Assembly (NCBI GenBank): GCA_025930755.1 | Contig: JAICOJ010000004.1 | Span: 1-64,000, forward strand | Direction: 5' to 3' | DNA: 64,000 bases | Source of the DNA: Gemmatimonadaceae bacterium | Lineage (GTDB): Bacteria; Gemmatimonadota; Gemmatimonadetes; Gemmatimonadales; Gemmatimonadaceae | Part shown: positions 15,589 through 24,244 of the stretch, piece after piece | Position numbering within the stretch: position 1 is the first letter of the stretch | Layout: each line of letters opens with the position of its first letter | Translations under genes and position numbers: made by a program | Notes under the pieces: generated by a model | Database searches by the model: none | What the model was told of the DNA's origin: nothing | The model's input: only the letters and a program-made list of their open reading frames with translations

Positions 15589-17376
15589 ATGACTCTCCGC
15601 CATGTTCGCGCCGCGCTCGCGGCTCCGTTGCTGATCGCCTGCGCGCGCACCGCCGCTGCTCCCGCGACCTCCACGACCGCCTCGAGCGACACCGCCGAGG
15701 CGCGTCGTGTTTTCGAGGGGAACATCAGCGCGATTCACCAGCGCAATCGCGCGCGCTACCTCTCGTACTACCTCCAGTCCGATCACCTCGCGCGTACCGG
15801 ACCGGGCGGCCTCGAGCTCGGCTTCGACAGCTGGTCCGCTCGCCGCGATTCCACCTGGCCGGACACGCTCGTCGCCCGCGACCTCAGGCTCGTTCCCATC
15901 GCGCCGGGCGTCGTGTACGGCACTTACCATTACCGCGTGACGCAGCGCGGCGTGACGAGTGAAGGCGTCTCGGAGCGCGTGTTCGTCCGGACCCCGCAGG
16001 GATGGAAGATCGCCGTCAGCACCGCATTCGGGTTGCCTCCGAACGCGGCGCCTCCACCAGTCGCCATCGTCGGCGGGACGCTCGTCAATCCCGGCGCGTC
16101 GCCGGTCGCGAACGCGACGGTAGTCGTCGCCGGTGGACGCATCGTGTGCGCGGGTCCTGCGTCGTCGTGCGCTCCGCCGGCAACCGCCGAGGTCGTGCGC
16201 GTCGATGGCGCGTTCATCGCGCCCGGGTTGATCGATGCGCACGTCCACTACTCACAGACGGGATGGGTGGACGGCCGGCCCGACGCCCTCGATCTCCGCG
16301 CCGAGTTTCCGTATGACTCCGTCAACTCGGCCATGCGGATGGAGAAGGGCCGATTCGATCGTGCGTACCTCTGTTCAGGAATCACCTCCGTCTTCGATGT
16401 GGGCGGTTATCCGTGGACGATTCCGCTCATGCACGCCAACGAGCGCGCGCTCGACGCGCCGCGCGTGGTGGCCGCGGGTCCATTGCTCGCCACGATCGAC
16501 CATTGGGTGAACACACCCACCATGCGGCAGTTCGTTCACATGAACAGTGATTCCGCGACGCGACGCGCGGTGCGCGAGAACGCGTACTTCGGCTCACGGG
16601 CGATCAAGGTGTGGTATCTACAGCGGCCCGACTCGTTACGGCCGGTGATGCGGGCGCGCCTGGAGCTGGCGGGGGAAGAGGCGCGGCGGGCGAAGCTGCC
16701 GTTCCTCGTGCACGCGACGCAGCTCGAGCGCGCGAAGGAGGCGATCCGTGCCGGGGCGAACGTGCTCGTGCACTCCGTCGCACCGGAGGCAATCGACGCA
16801 GAGTTCCTTACGTTGGCACAGCAGCGCGGTACGATCGTGATTCCGACGCTGACGGTCTACGAAGGCTATGCGGATGTGTTTGCCGGTCGGTCGCCGGCGG
16901 CGCGGTATCCCCTGGACTGCGTCGATGCGAGCACTCGCGGCAAGCTCGAGCGGGTGCTGCCCGAGGCGCTGCGCGCGCCGGGGCTGCAGGGGTTCGTGCG
17001 GAGCGGCCAGGCCGATACGCTGTTCGCATCCACCGCGCGCAACGTGCGGCGGATGCGCGACGCCGGCATTCCGATCGCCGTCGGGACAGACGCGGGGAAT
17101 CCAGGGACGGCCCACGGTCCCAGTCTCTATCGCGAGATGGAAGCCCTGCAGTCGGCTGGGATGTCGGCCGCGGACGTCTTCACGTCCGCGACGATCGTCG
17201 CAGCACGGGCCATGGGACGCGCGGACGCGGTGGGGACGCTCGAAGCGGGCAAGCTTGCCGATCTCATTGTCCTGGATGCGAACCCGCTCGCTGACATCGC
17301 GAACGCGCGGCGCATCCGGCTCGTCATGAAGGGCGGCGCGCTCTACGGGCGCGCCGAGCTGCTGCCGCGTCGCTGA
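15589..17376 (+). CDS. Lipoprotein amidohydrolase with N-terminal NTF2-like domain
   Basis: A 595-residue secreted enzyme. The N-terminus is a lipoprotein signal with C18 after LLIA. Residues 35-145 resemble a DUF4440/SnoaL-like NTF2 fold (a conserved ISAIHQRNRARYLSYY start and a final TPQGWKIAVS strand). Residues 155-590 are an amidohydrolase of the imidazolonepropionase/prolidase type with metal ligands H218 and H220 (DAHVHY), a later VHSVAPEA histidine and the aspartate of GTDAGNPG. The last segment GTLEAGKLADLIVLDANPL is the usual C-terminal signature. The substrate is unknown; peptides or cyclic amides are typical. The fusion of the two domains is notable. It is preceded by heptamer locus B and has no obvious operon partner. 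Confidence 0.85.
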   Translation: MTLRHVRAALAAPLLIACARTAAAPATSTTASSDTAEARRVFEGNISAIHQRNRARYLSYYLQSDHLARTGPGGLELGFDSWSARRDSTWPDTLVARDLRLVPIAPGVVYGTYHYRVTQRGVTSEGVSERVFVRTPQGWKIAVSTAFGLPPNAAPPPVAIVGGTLVNPGASPVANATVVVAGGRIVCAGPASSCAPPATAEVVRVDGAFIAPGLIDAHVHYSQTGWVDGRPDALDLRAEFPYDSVNSAMRMEKGRFDRAYLCSGITSVFDVGGYPWTIPLMHANERALDAPRVVAAGPLLATIDHWVNTPTMRQFVHMNSDSATRRAVRENAYFGSRAIKVWYLQRPDSLRPVMRARLELAGEEARRAKLPFLVHATQLERAKEAIRAGANVLVHSVAPEAIDAEFLTLAQQRGTIVIPTLTVYEGYADVFAGRSPAARYPLDCVDASTRGKLERVLPEALRAPGLQGFVRSGQADTLFASTARNVRRMRDAGIPIAVGTDAGNPGTAHGPSLYREMEALQSAGMSAADVFTSATIVAARAMGRADAVGTLEAGKLADLIVLDANPLADIANARRIRLVMKGGALYGRAELLPRR

Positions 17377-17405
17377 TTGGCGGCGCGGCAGCCTCCTGGC
17401 CCCGC

Positions 17406-17678
17406 CTAACGCGATGACCGCTTGCGCGACGAGCGCTTGCGGCCGCCCGAGGCGCGCTTGCGGCCACCGCTGCTGCGACGTGGGACCTTGGCGCCCTTCT
17501 TTCGAGCCTCGGACAGGCCGATGGCGATCGCCTGCTTGCGGCTCTTGACGCGACCGCCCTTGCCGCCGCGTCCGCTGCGCAACGTGCCCTTCTTCCGCCG
17601 GCGCATGGCGCTTTCGACGCGCTTGCTTGCCGCGCGACCATATTTGCGGCGTCCCCCAGACTTCTTTCTCGCGGCCAT
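17406..17678 (-). CDS. Basic DUF6496-like protein with histone-like tail
   Basis: A 90-residue protein very rich in Lys, Arg, Ser and Gly. Residues 40-65 read SRKQAIAIGLSEARKKGAKV, the motif of the DUF6496-type family found in many bacteria. The C-terminal 25 residues are Arg/Lys/Ser/Gly repeats resembling a eukaryotic H1 tail. DNA or RNA binding is likely but unproven. The ATG at 17678 gives MAARKK. It lies between two plus-strand genes. Other Lys/Arg-rich proteins in this window are at 29815-30180 and 62861-63745. Confidence 0.75.
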   Translation of the reverse strand: MAARKKSGGRRKYGRAASKRVESAMRRRKKGTLRSGRGGKGGRVKSRKQAIAIGLSEARKKGAKVPRRSSGGRKRASGGRKRSSRKRSSR

Positions 17679-17798
17679 GGGATCTCCAGTGAGTTACGAC
17701 GCCCGGGGATGGTGCAATCGCCGCGCCGTACGTGAGTGCGGGCAAGAGGCAGCTCACATCAACGTGACGCGCGAGATGTCGCGCGCTAACTTCGGGGC

Positions 17799-19403
17799 AT
17801 GAATCGCATCACTCGACTACTCATCGCCGCCCTCGCGCTCGGGTGCGTGGGGCCGCTCTCCGCACAACGTCGTTCCGCGCAGGGCACGCCACGCCCGTTG
17901 CCCGATCCGGCGCGCGCTCCGACGCTGGTCGTGTTTCTCACCGTCGATCAACTGCGTCCGGACTATTTCGAGCGCTGGCGCGCGCAGCTCACCGGCGGAC
18001 TCGGGCGACTCGCGCGCGGGGGAGCATTCTACACCAACGCGTTTCAGGACCACGCGCTGACGGAAACCGCTCCGGGGCACGCGACGACGATGTCGGGACG
18101 GTTTCCTCGCCGCACCGGCATCGTTCGCAACTCGGCGGCGGTGCAGGATCCGCAGCAGCCCCTGATCGGTGCGCGAGGACCCGGGGCATCGCCCTTTCGC
18201 TTTCGCGGTACGACACTGACGGATTGGCTGCGCACGAAGAATCCGCGCTCGCGCGCGCTGTCGGTGTCGGGGAAGGACCGCGGCGCGATTCTCCCGATTG
18301 GCCGGGACGCGCAGCAGGTCTTCTGGTACGCGTCGCCGGGGCTGTTCACGACGAGCACCTACTACGCGGACACACTGCCTGACTGGATCCGCCGATTCAA
18401 CGAGCGGCGGCTGCCGGACTCGATGATGGTGAGACCGTGGGTGCTGCTCCTGCCCGACAGCGCCTACGCCGAGCCCGACAGCGTTGCCGATGAAGCCAAC
18501 GCGCGCGACTTCAGGTTTCCGCACCTGGCGGCGAATGATCCCGAATGGGGACTTGCGGCGACGCCATTCTATGACGAGCTCACCCTTGGTGTGGCCCTCG
18601 AGGGGTTGCGCGCGCTCGATCTCGGGGCGGGGCCGCAGACCGACATTCTCGCCATCTCGCTGTCGGCCACCGATTACGTGGGCCACAAGTACGGTCCCGA
18701 CTCGCGCGAGATCCACGACCAGATTCTTCGTCTCGATCGGGCGCTCGGCGCGTTCATGGACTCGTTGTTCGCGCTTCGCGACTCGGCGAAGGTGATCATC
18801 GCGCTGACCGCGGATCACGGCGTGGCGTCGTTCCCCGAAGTCCACACGCGTCGCACGGGGGAGGACGCCTTCCATGTCGACCTCGCGCCGGTCGTGTCTC
18901 GCGTGCGATCTCAGATGGCCGCGCGCGGCGGTGACAGCAGCGCGCTGTACATCGAGGGCGGCATGGTTTTCCTCGAGCGTCGTGCGATGACGCGAGCGCG
19001 CATCAATTCGGATTCGCTGCTACGGGCCCTCGCACGCACGCTCGCGGCGATTCCCGGCGTTGCCCGAGTGAACCGTCCGAGCGATCTCGGCATGCGCGAC
19101 ACGACGACGGACGCCTCGGCGCGCCGCTGGCTGCACACGATTACGGCTGATATGCCCGTCGAGCTCGTCATCACGCTCCGCCCGCACAGTGTCTGGAAGA
19201 CCACGCCGCGATACGCGGAGCATGGCTCGCCCAACGACTATGACGCCCACGTCCCCGTGATCCTGTACGGGGCGCCCTTCTCCCCCGGCCGCCGGACGCG
19301 ACCAGCGCGCGTGGTCGACATCGCGCCAACGCTCGCCTGGGCCACATCGACGGTACCGCTCGAGCCGCTCGATGGCCGCGTACTCTGGGACGCGCTGCGG
19401 TAG
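17799..19403 (+). CDS. Secreted alkaline-phosphatase-superfamily phosphohydrolase
   Basis: A 534-residue exported enzyme of the type I phosphodiesterase / PafA-like alkaline phosphatase group. It has a signal peptide (residues 1-23, a possible lipobox ending at C15). Metal ligands include D50 (LTVDQLRPDY), the nucleophile region T90 in TETAPGH, KDRGAILP near 165, SATDYVGHKYGPDS near 290 and TADHGV near 345. The pattern of metal ligands is complete. PafA-type enzymes release phosphate from phosphomonoesters in the periplasm. The exact substrate, mono- or diester, cannot be told. The Smr-domain gene follows 11 bases after it. Confidence 0.88.
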   Translation: MNRITRLLIAALALGCVGPLSAQRRSAQGTPRPLPDPARAPTLVVFLTVDQLRPDYFERWRAQLTGGLGRLARGGAFYTNAFQDHALTETAPGHATTMSGRFPRRTGIVRNSAAVQDPQQPLIGARGPGASPFRFRGTTLTDWLRTKNPRSRALSVSGKDRGAILPIGRDAQQVFWYASPGLFTTSTYYADTLPDWIRRFNERRLPDSMMVRPWVLLLPDSAYAEPDSVADEANARDFRFPHLAANDPEWGLAATPFYDELTLGVALEGLRALDLGAGPQTDILAISLSATDYVGHKYGPDSREIHDQILRLDRALGAFMDSLFALRDSAKVIIALTADHGVASFPEVHTRRTGEDAFHVDLAPVVSRVRSQMAARGGDSSALYIEGGMVFLERRAMTRARINSDSLLRALARTLAAIPGVARVNRPSDLGMRDTTTDASARRWLHTITADMPVELVITLRPHSVWKTTPRYAEHGSPNDYDAHVPVILYGAPFSPGRRTRPARVVDIAPTLAWATSTVPLEPLDGRVLWDALR

Positions 19404-19413
19404 CGAGCGCCAG

Positions 19414-20040
19414 ATGGCCGACCGCCGCAAGCGCGACGCGAGTCGCAACGGAATCGTGGCGCTGCACCGTGCACTCGACGAAGCCCGCTTTGGGCGCGAG
19501 CGCACGCTGAATCTGCGTGCGACCCTGCCTCGACCGAAGGAAGCGGAGGCCCGGTGCGAGGCATGGTTGCGTGAGCGACAGGTTGCCAAGTCGGGGGAAC
19601 TGCTCGTGATCACCGGTCGCGGGGTGAACAGCTGGGACGGCGAATCGGTCGTGCGTGAAGCGATCGTGCGACTGCTCGCCTCCCTGCGTCGGCGAGGGGT
19701 CGTCGACGCATGGCATGAGCACACGCCCGGGTCGTTCGTCGTGACGGTGGCGCCACTGCGTGCGCTTCGTGAGTCGCCACGCCGCTCCAGCGAGCGTCGG
19801 AGGATCACGAGCGACCCCGTGGCGCTGCGCGGAATCGCGCCGTCGACGCGCGCGCGCTTGCGGGAGCTCGCGCAGCTCGCCCTCGAGCAGCTTGGCATCC
19901 GGGAGACCGATGCCTTCCTCGAGGACGAGATGGTCGCCCAGTTCTCGATGCTCACGCGCGGCGTGCCGGACGGCCCCGATCGCGAGCGACGCCTCCTCGC
20001 TGCGATCGAGCGGACCATCGACGACTACATAGCGCGCTGA
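19414..20040 (+). CDS. Smr-domain protein
   Basis: A 208-residue protein with an Smr domain at about residues 25-115: LNLRATLPRPKEAEARCEAW, then LLVITGRGVNSWDGESVVR and VDAWHEHTPGSFVVTV. The small MutS-related domain acts as a nuclease or nucleic-acid-binding module. The typical HGxG motif appears here as TGRG, so one glycine-loop residue differs from the norm. Residues 130-208 are a helical, charged extension of unknown role. The ATG at 19414 places the domain normally; no strong ribosome binding site is visible. Separate from MutS2, which is not in the window. Confidence 0.75.
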   Translation: MADRRKRDASRNGIVALHRALDEARFGRERTLNLRATLPRPKEAEARCEAWLRERQVAKSGELLVITGRGVNSWDGESVVREAIVRLLASLRRRGVVDAWHEHTPGSFVVTVAPLRALRESPRRSSERRRITSDPVALRGIAPSTRARLRELAQLALEQLGIRETDAFLEDEMVAQFSMLTRGVPDGPDRERRLLAAIERTIDDYIAR

Positions 20041-20128
20041 CGGGCCGCGGCATAAGCTTCCACGGCTCGAGTGTCCGCGACGTCGCGGACCTGGCACCCG
20101 GCATTGCGTCTCTGAGGTCTGTTCAAGA

Positions 20129-20722
20129 ATGCCTGTCGACAATCAGCGCGACGATGGCGACGGTCGCGATCGTGACACGCCCCAGGCACACTCGCCGGGG
20201 TCGGGCGCTGGATCGCCCTACGATGTCCTGCTCGGCGCGGTCGATGAGGTGATCGGGGACTGGCGGAGGCTGGTGTCGCGGGAGCCGTGGGCGAAGCTTC
20301 CCGCGTCACGCCTCGTCGATTCGTTCCCGGATATTCTGCCCAAGATGCTCCGCCTCGCCCGGTCGGGCGGCACGCACATCGACGATGGTTTGCGCGAGGT
20401 CATCGCAGATGCCCATGGACACTTTCGCCGGACCGATGGCATGCCGCTCACATCGGTGACCGAGGAGTGGGCGTACCTCAAGCGCGCGTGCCGCGCTGTT
20501 CTGGAGGCGCATGGGATCGACAACGGCGAGGCAGACCGCGCCATGGAGCGGCTCGACATTCTCGTCGATGACGCGGTCGGATACACGCTTCGAGGCTACT
20601 ATCGGCCCGAGCTCGACTCGCTTCGCGGGCGTGGGCTCGAGCGACGCGAGGTCTCCGACCGACGAGAGACCTCTGATCGACGGAGCGGAGCTTTGGATCG
20701 GCGCGGCCGTGGGGAGGATTAA
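20129..20722 (+). CDS. RsbRD-N-like sensor-domain protein
   Basis: A 197-residue cytoplasmic protein. Residues 35-165 form an all-helical domain: VIGDWRRLVSREPWAKLPAS, then LVDSFPDILPKMLRLAR, a conserved HIDDGLREVIADAHGHFRR and EEWAYLKRACRAVLE. This resembles the N-terminal sensor domain of RsbRD and some histidine kinases, which is often joined to output domains, but here no output domain follows. The last 25 residues are Asp/Arg-Arg repeats (SDRRETSDRRSG). The gene overlaps the start of the M28 peptidase gene by 14 bases. Family assignment is by pattern and moderate. Confidence 0.55.
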   Translation: MPVDNQRDDGDGRDRDTPQAHSPGSGAGSPYDVLLGAVDEVIGDWRRLVSREPWAKLPASRLVDSFPDILPKMLRLARSGGTHIDDGLREVIADAHGHFRRTDGMPLTSVTEEWAYLKRACRAVLEAHGIDNGEADRAMERLDILVDDAVGYTLRGYYRPELDSLRGRGLERREVSDRRETSDRRSGALDRRGRGED

Positions 20723-22835
20723 GCCCGCCGTCTGGACGGGACGCGTTGTCGCAGTCGCCGCCTCTCTCCTTCTCGCCTCACCCCTCGCGTCGCAGGCCAT
20801 CGTCGGCTACGGCGCTCGCAGCGGCGTGACGCAGCGCGCGCTCGAGCGAAGTGTCGCACGACGGCCGGACGCGGCGCGAGCTACCGCCCACTCACGAGCG
20901 CTCTCGGCACGCAGCCACATCGCTGGCACGCCGGCGCAGGCGATCACTCGGGACTACGTCCTCGATCGCATGCGGGAATGGGGTCTCGAGACCGAGATGC
21001 GAGAGTATCAGGTCTGGATGCCCCACACGACCGAAGCGCGCGTGTGGCGCGTGGCGCCCGACACGCTCGAGCTCGTGCTCGCCGAGGGGCCGGTTCCGGG
21101 AGACTCCGTCACCATGGAGTCGGGGCAGATCGTCATGGCCAACGGCTACTCTGGCGCGGGCGATGTCTCGGGGGAGCTCGTCTACGTCAACTACGGGCTG
21201 ATCGAGGACTACGCGCGACTCGAGTCGTTAGGTGTCTCGGTGCGGGGAAAGGTCGCTGTTGCGCGTTACGGACGGTCCTTCCGCGGCATCAAGGCGCGCG
21301 AAGCGGAGCGCAACGGCGCCGCCGCGCTCATTCTCTACAGCGATCCGGCCGACGACGGGTTCACGAGAGGCGACGTCTACCCCGATGGGCCGATGCGTCC
21401 GGCGACGGGAGTACAGCGTGGCAGCGTCATGAATGGCACCGGGGATCCCACGACCCCCGGCTGGGCGAGCGTGCGCGGCGCGCGGCGGCTGCCGCTCGAT
21501 TCCGCACGCGTTCCTCGGATCCCGGTCATTCCGATCTCCTGGAGCAATGCGGCCGAGCTGCTGCGCGACATTCGGGGAACAGCGATTCCGCAGGAGTGGC
21601 AGGGCGGACTTCCATTTCGCTACCACATCGGACCGGGGCCGGTGCGCGCCCGGGTGGTCGTGAGGCTCGACACGGCGGCCAACGCCATCAAATCCATCTG
21701 GAATACGTACGGCACGATCAGGGGCACCACGTATCCCGATCAGCTGGTCGTGCTCGGTGCGCATCGGGACTCCTGGGGGCCGGGAGCGGTGGACGATGTC
21801 AGCGGGACTGTCAGTATCCTCGAGGCGGCGCGGGCAGTCGCCGAGGAGGTGCGTGCGGGACGGCGCCCCCGGCGCACGATCGTCTTCGCGACGTGGGATG
21901 CCGAAGAGTGGGGCCTCATCGGCTCGACCGAATACGTCGAGCAGGACTCCGCGCGCCTCACGAGCGGAGCCGTCGCCTACCTCAATCAGGATGTCGCGGT
22001 CGGGGGGCCGAGCTTTGGAAGCGGCGGCTCGCCCTCACTGCGCGCGGTGCTCCGCGACGTCGTGAAAGGCATCGACGATCCGTCCGGTCGCGGAACCGTT
22101 TACGCCGCGTGGCGCGCGGGGGCCGCGGTCGCCGATACCGCGGAGCCCGCCATGGGCGATCCTGGCGGCGGATCGGATTTCGCGGGGTTCTACAACCATC
22201 TCGGGATTCCGCATCTCGACTGGGGATTCGGCGGTCCGGGTGGCGTGTATCACTCGGCGTACGACACGTTCGAGTGGATGTCGCGGTTCGGGGATCCCGA
22301 TTTCCGCCGCCACGCCGCAGCCGCGCGCATTGGCGCGACCCTCGCGCTTCGGCTCGCGAATGCGGACGTACTACCATACGATTATGCCGAGTTCGCGCGA
22401 ACGATGAAAGCGCAGGTGCCGCCGGTGGAGCGGGCGGTGAGGGCGCGCGGCTGGGATCTCTCCGTGGATACCCTGGCGCGCGCGATCGACGACATGGAGC
22501 GCGCGGCCATGGACCTGGCACGGGTGCGCGATGCGGCGCTGGCCCAGCCGTCGGTACCACGGCGTGCCGCGGAGCGTGCCAACGCCGCCTTGCTGCGCGT
22601 GGAGCGCGCGCTGACGCGTCCCGAGGGGCTGCGGACGCGGCCGTGGTATCGAGGGCTCATCTACGCCGCCGATGAGAACAACGGCTACTCGACGATGGCC
22701 CTTCCCTCGGTGAACGAGGCGATTCGTGCCAGCGATCGAGCCCTTGCCGCGCGCGAGGTCGCCGATCTTGCAGGACGATTCGCGGCCGCAACTCGCGCGC
22801 TCGAGGAGGCCGCGGCGGCACTCCGGGGACGGTGA
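20709..22835 (+). CDS. M28 metallopeptidase (glutamate carboxypeptidase II type)
   Basis: A 708-residue exported zinc peptidase of the NAALADase/PSMA group. Residues 1-32 include a signal peptide (VWTGRVVAVAASLLLASP). A PA domain lies near residues 140-310 and the M28 core near 340-560. Zinc ligands appear in GAHRDSWGPGAVDD (H and D), DAEEWGL (catalytic Glu and ligand), YLNQDVAV and HSAYDT. A C-terminal helical dimerisation domain (residues 590-708) completes the fold. The GTG at 20709 is chosen because it gives the signal peptide and overlaps the previous gene by 14 bases; the true start may be the next GTG. The enzyme removes C-terminal acidic residues or amino-terminal residues from peptides. 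Confidence 0.88.
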   Translation: MGRIKPAVWTGRVVAVAASLLLASPLASQAIVGYGARSGVTQRALERSVARRPDAARATAHSRALSARSHIAGTPAQAITRDYVLDRMREWGLETEMREYQVWMPHTTEARVWRVAPDTLELVLAEGPVPGDSVTMESGQIVMANGYSGAGDVSGELVYVNYGLIEDYARLESLGVSVRGKVAVARYGRSFRGIKAREAERNGAAALILYSDPADDGFTRGDVYPDGPMRPATGVQRGSVMNGTGDPTTPGWASVRGARRLPLDSARVPRIPVIPISWSNAAELLRDIRGTAIPQEWQGGLPFRYHIGPGPVRARVVVRLDTAANAIKSIWNTYGTIRGTTYPDQLVVLGAHRDSWGPGAVDDVSGTVSILEAARAVAEEVRAGRRPRRTIVFATWDAEEWGLIGSTEYVEQDSARLTSGAVAYLNQDVAVGGPSFGSGGSPSLRAVLRDVVKGIDDPSGRGTVYAAWRAGAAVADTAEPAMGDPGGGSDFAGFYNHLGIPHLDWGFGGPGGVYHSAYDTFEWMSRFGDPDFRRHAAAARIGATLALRLANADVLPYDYAEFARTMKAQVPPVERAVRARGWDLSVDTLARAIDDMERAAMDLARVRDAALAQPSVPRRAAERANAALLRVERALTRPEGLRTRPWYRGLIYAADENNGYSTMALPSVNEAIRASDRALAAREVADLAGRFAAATRALEEAAAALRGR

Positions 22836-22891
22836 GCGCAACCCGTGTGGTGGTCCCGGGTATGATCACACGACGCGTTCCCGAGGTCCAC

Positions 22892-23338
22892 ATGCGGACG
22901 ACGATCGTGTTGCTGGCCCTCGCCGTGCTCGCGGTCGCGGTCCTGGGTGCGTGCCGTGCCGGCGATGATGGCTCCTCCGATAGTGCCGCGCTCGACACGA
23001 CACCGGCGAGCGACACGGTGCGGCGGGCCGACACCATCGCCGCCGATAGCGCTTCGGGAGCGGCCTCGACACCGCGCCAGAGCCCCGCACGTTCCAACCC
23101 AACGGTCCGCCGCGCTGGAGACACCGTGACTGATTCCACCCTACCGCCTGACGACTCGGTGCGCGCCCTGCGTCCCGAGATGCCGCAGGTGACGCCGCCG
23201 AAGCGGCCGCGCACCTGGCGCGGCTTCAAGCTTCCGGAGGAGATGCCCGTGCGCGCCCCGGTGGAGACGATCAAGCGTGTGGAGCAGGCGCCTGATTCGC
23301 TGATGAAGGGCGATTCGACGAAACCGCTCGCGCCCTGA
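22892..23338 (+). CDS. Small lipoprotein of unknown function
   Basis: A 148-residue lipoprotein. The signal peptide is 20 residues and C21 follows LGA. The mature part is Ser/Asp/Thr-rich and disordered, then Pro/Arg-rich with RTWRGFKLPEEMP. The ATG at 22892 has GAGG upstream. No family is recognised. It probably follows the M28 peptidase in one transcript. Confidence 0.65.
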   Translation: MRTTIVLLALAVLAVAVLGACRAGDDGSSDSAALDTTPASDTVRRADTIAADSASGAASTPRQSPARSNPTVRRAGDTVTDSTLPPDDSVRALRPEMPQVTPPKRPRTWRGFKLPEEMPVRAPVETIKRVEQAPDSLMKGDSTKPLAP

Positions 23339-23341
23339 CCG

Positions 23342-24244
23342 TTAGGCCGTGTCGCTCGTGCCCATCCGGGCGAGGGCGACGGCGCCTAACACGATTCCGG
23401 TCGCCGTGGCCTCACGCAGGCCGAAGCGCTCGTTGAGGATCACCGCTCCGACGATCACCGCCACGATCGGATTCACATAGCCGTAGAGCGACACCTTCGC
23501 CACGGGCAGGTGTTGGAGCGCGTACACGAACGCGACGTATCCCAGCAGCGATCCGAACACGAGCAGGTAGAGGAACGCTTCCCACCCCCGCCGGTCGGGG
23601 CTCAGGTGCGCCCACTCGCCGAAGAGCGTTCCGATGAGCAGCATCACGATGCCGCCGGCGAGCATTTGCAGTCCTGCGCCCAACAGTGGTGGGACGCGCG
23701 CGCGTCGGCTCACGACGTACACGGATCCGGCCGCCCACGAGATCGACCCGAGCTGCAGCATCACGACGCCCCACAGAAACTCGCGGTTCACCGGCAGCGG
23801 GCTCGCCAGCTCCGGCCAGACGAGCACGACGACGCCAGCGAGCCCCGCCAGCAACCCTATCCACGTGCGTGGCGCGAGTCGGTGACCGCGCGGAGTGAGC
23901 GCACTGATCACCACGGTCCAGATGGGCATCGTACTGACCATCACCGCCGTGATACCGCTTGGGACATGACGCTCGGCGAGAATCACCGCCGCGTTGCCTC
24001 CGACGAGCAAGAGCGTACCGGCGATGGCCGTCTCGCGTAGCAGCTGCCTGTCATGAGGAACGCGGACGCCGCGGACGCGCATCGCCAGAATCACGATGGT
24101 TCCGGCGGCGGCGAAGCGAAGCCCGCCGAAGAGAAAGGGCTCCCAGGTGGTGACCGCCACGCGGATGGCGAGGTAGGTCGTGCCCCACAGGATGCATACC
24201 GCGCCCCAGGCGGCCCACGCGAGCCGCTGTTCGCGAGACGTCAG
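23342..24244 (-). CDS. EamA-family drug/metabolite transporter
   Basis: A permease of about 300 residues with ten predicted membrane helices in two EamA repeats. The first helix is clear in the sequence WAAWGAVCILWGTTYLAIRV, characteristic of EamA proteins. That segment lies before the first ATG, GTG or TTG in the frame (GTG at 24160), so the real start is probably a CTG at 24244 that overlaps the upstream stop codon (CTGA), or another rare start. The second repeat includes LLVFGSLLGYVAFVYAL and LYGYVNPIVAVIVG. Substrates of such exporters include amino acids and other small metabolites. It is adjacent to the hydrogenase-like gene, probably on one transcript. Confidence 0.8.
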   Translation of the reverse strand: MTSREQRLAWAAWGAVCILWGTTYLAIRVAVTTWEPFLFGGLRFAAAGTIVILAMRVRGVRVPHDRQLLRETAIAGTLLLVGGNAAVILAERHVPSGITAVMVSTMPIWTVVISALTPRGHRLAPRTWIGLLAGLAGVVVLVWPELASPLPVNREFLWGVVMLQLGSISWAAGSVYVVSRRARVPPLLGAGLQMLAGGIVMLLIGTLFGEWAHLSPDRRGWEAFLYLLVFGSLLGYVAFVYALQHLPVAKVSLYGYVNPIVAVIVGAVILNERFGLREATATGIVLGAVALARMGTSDTA

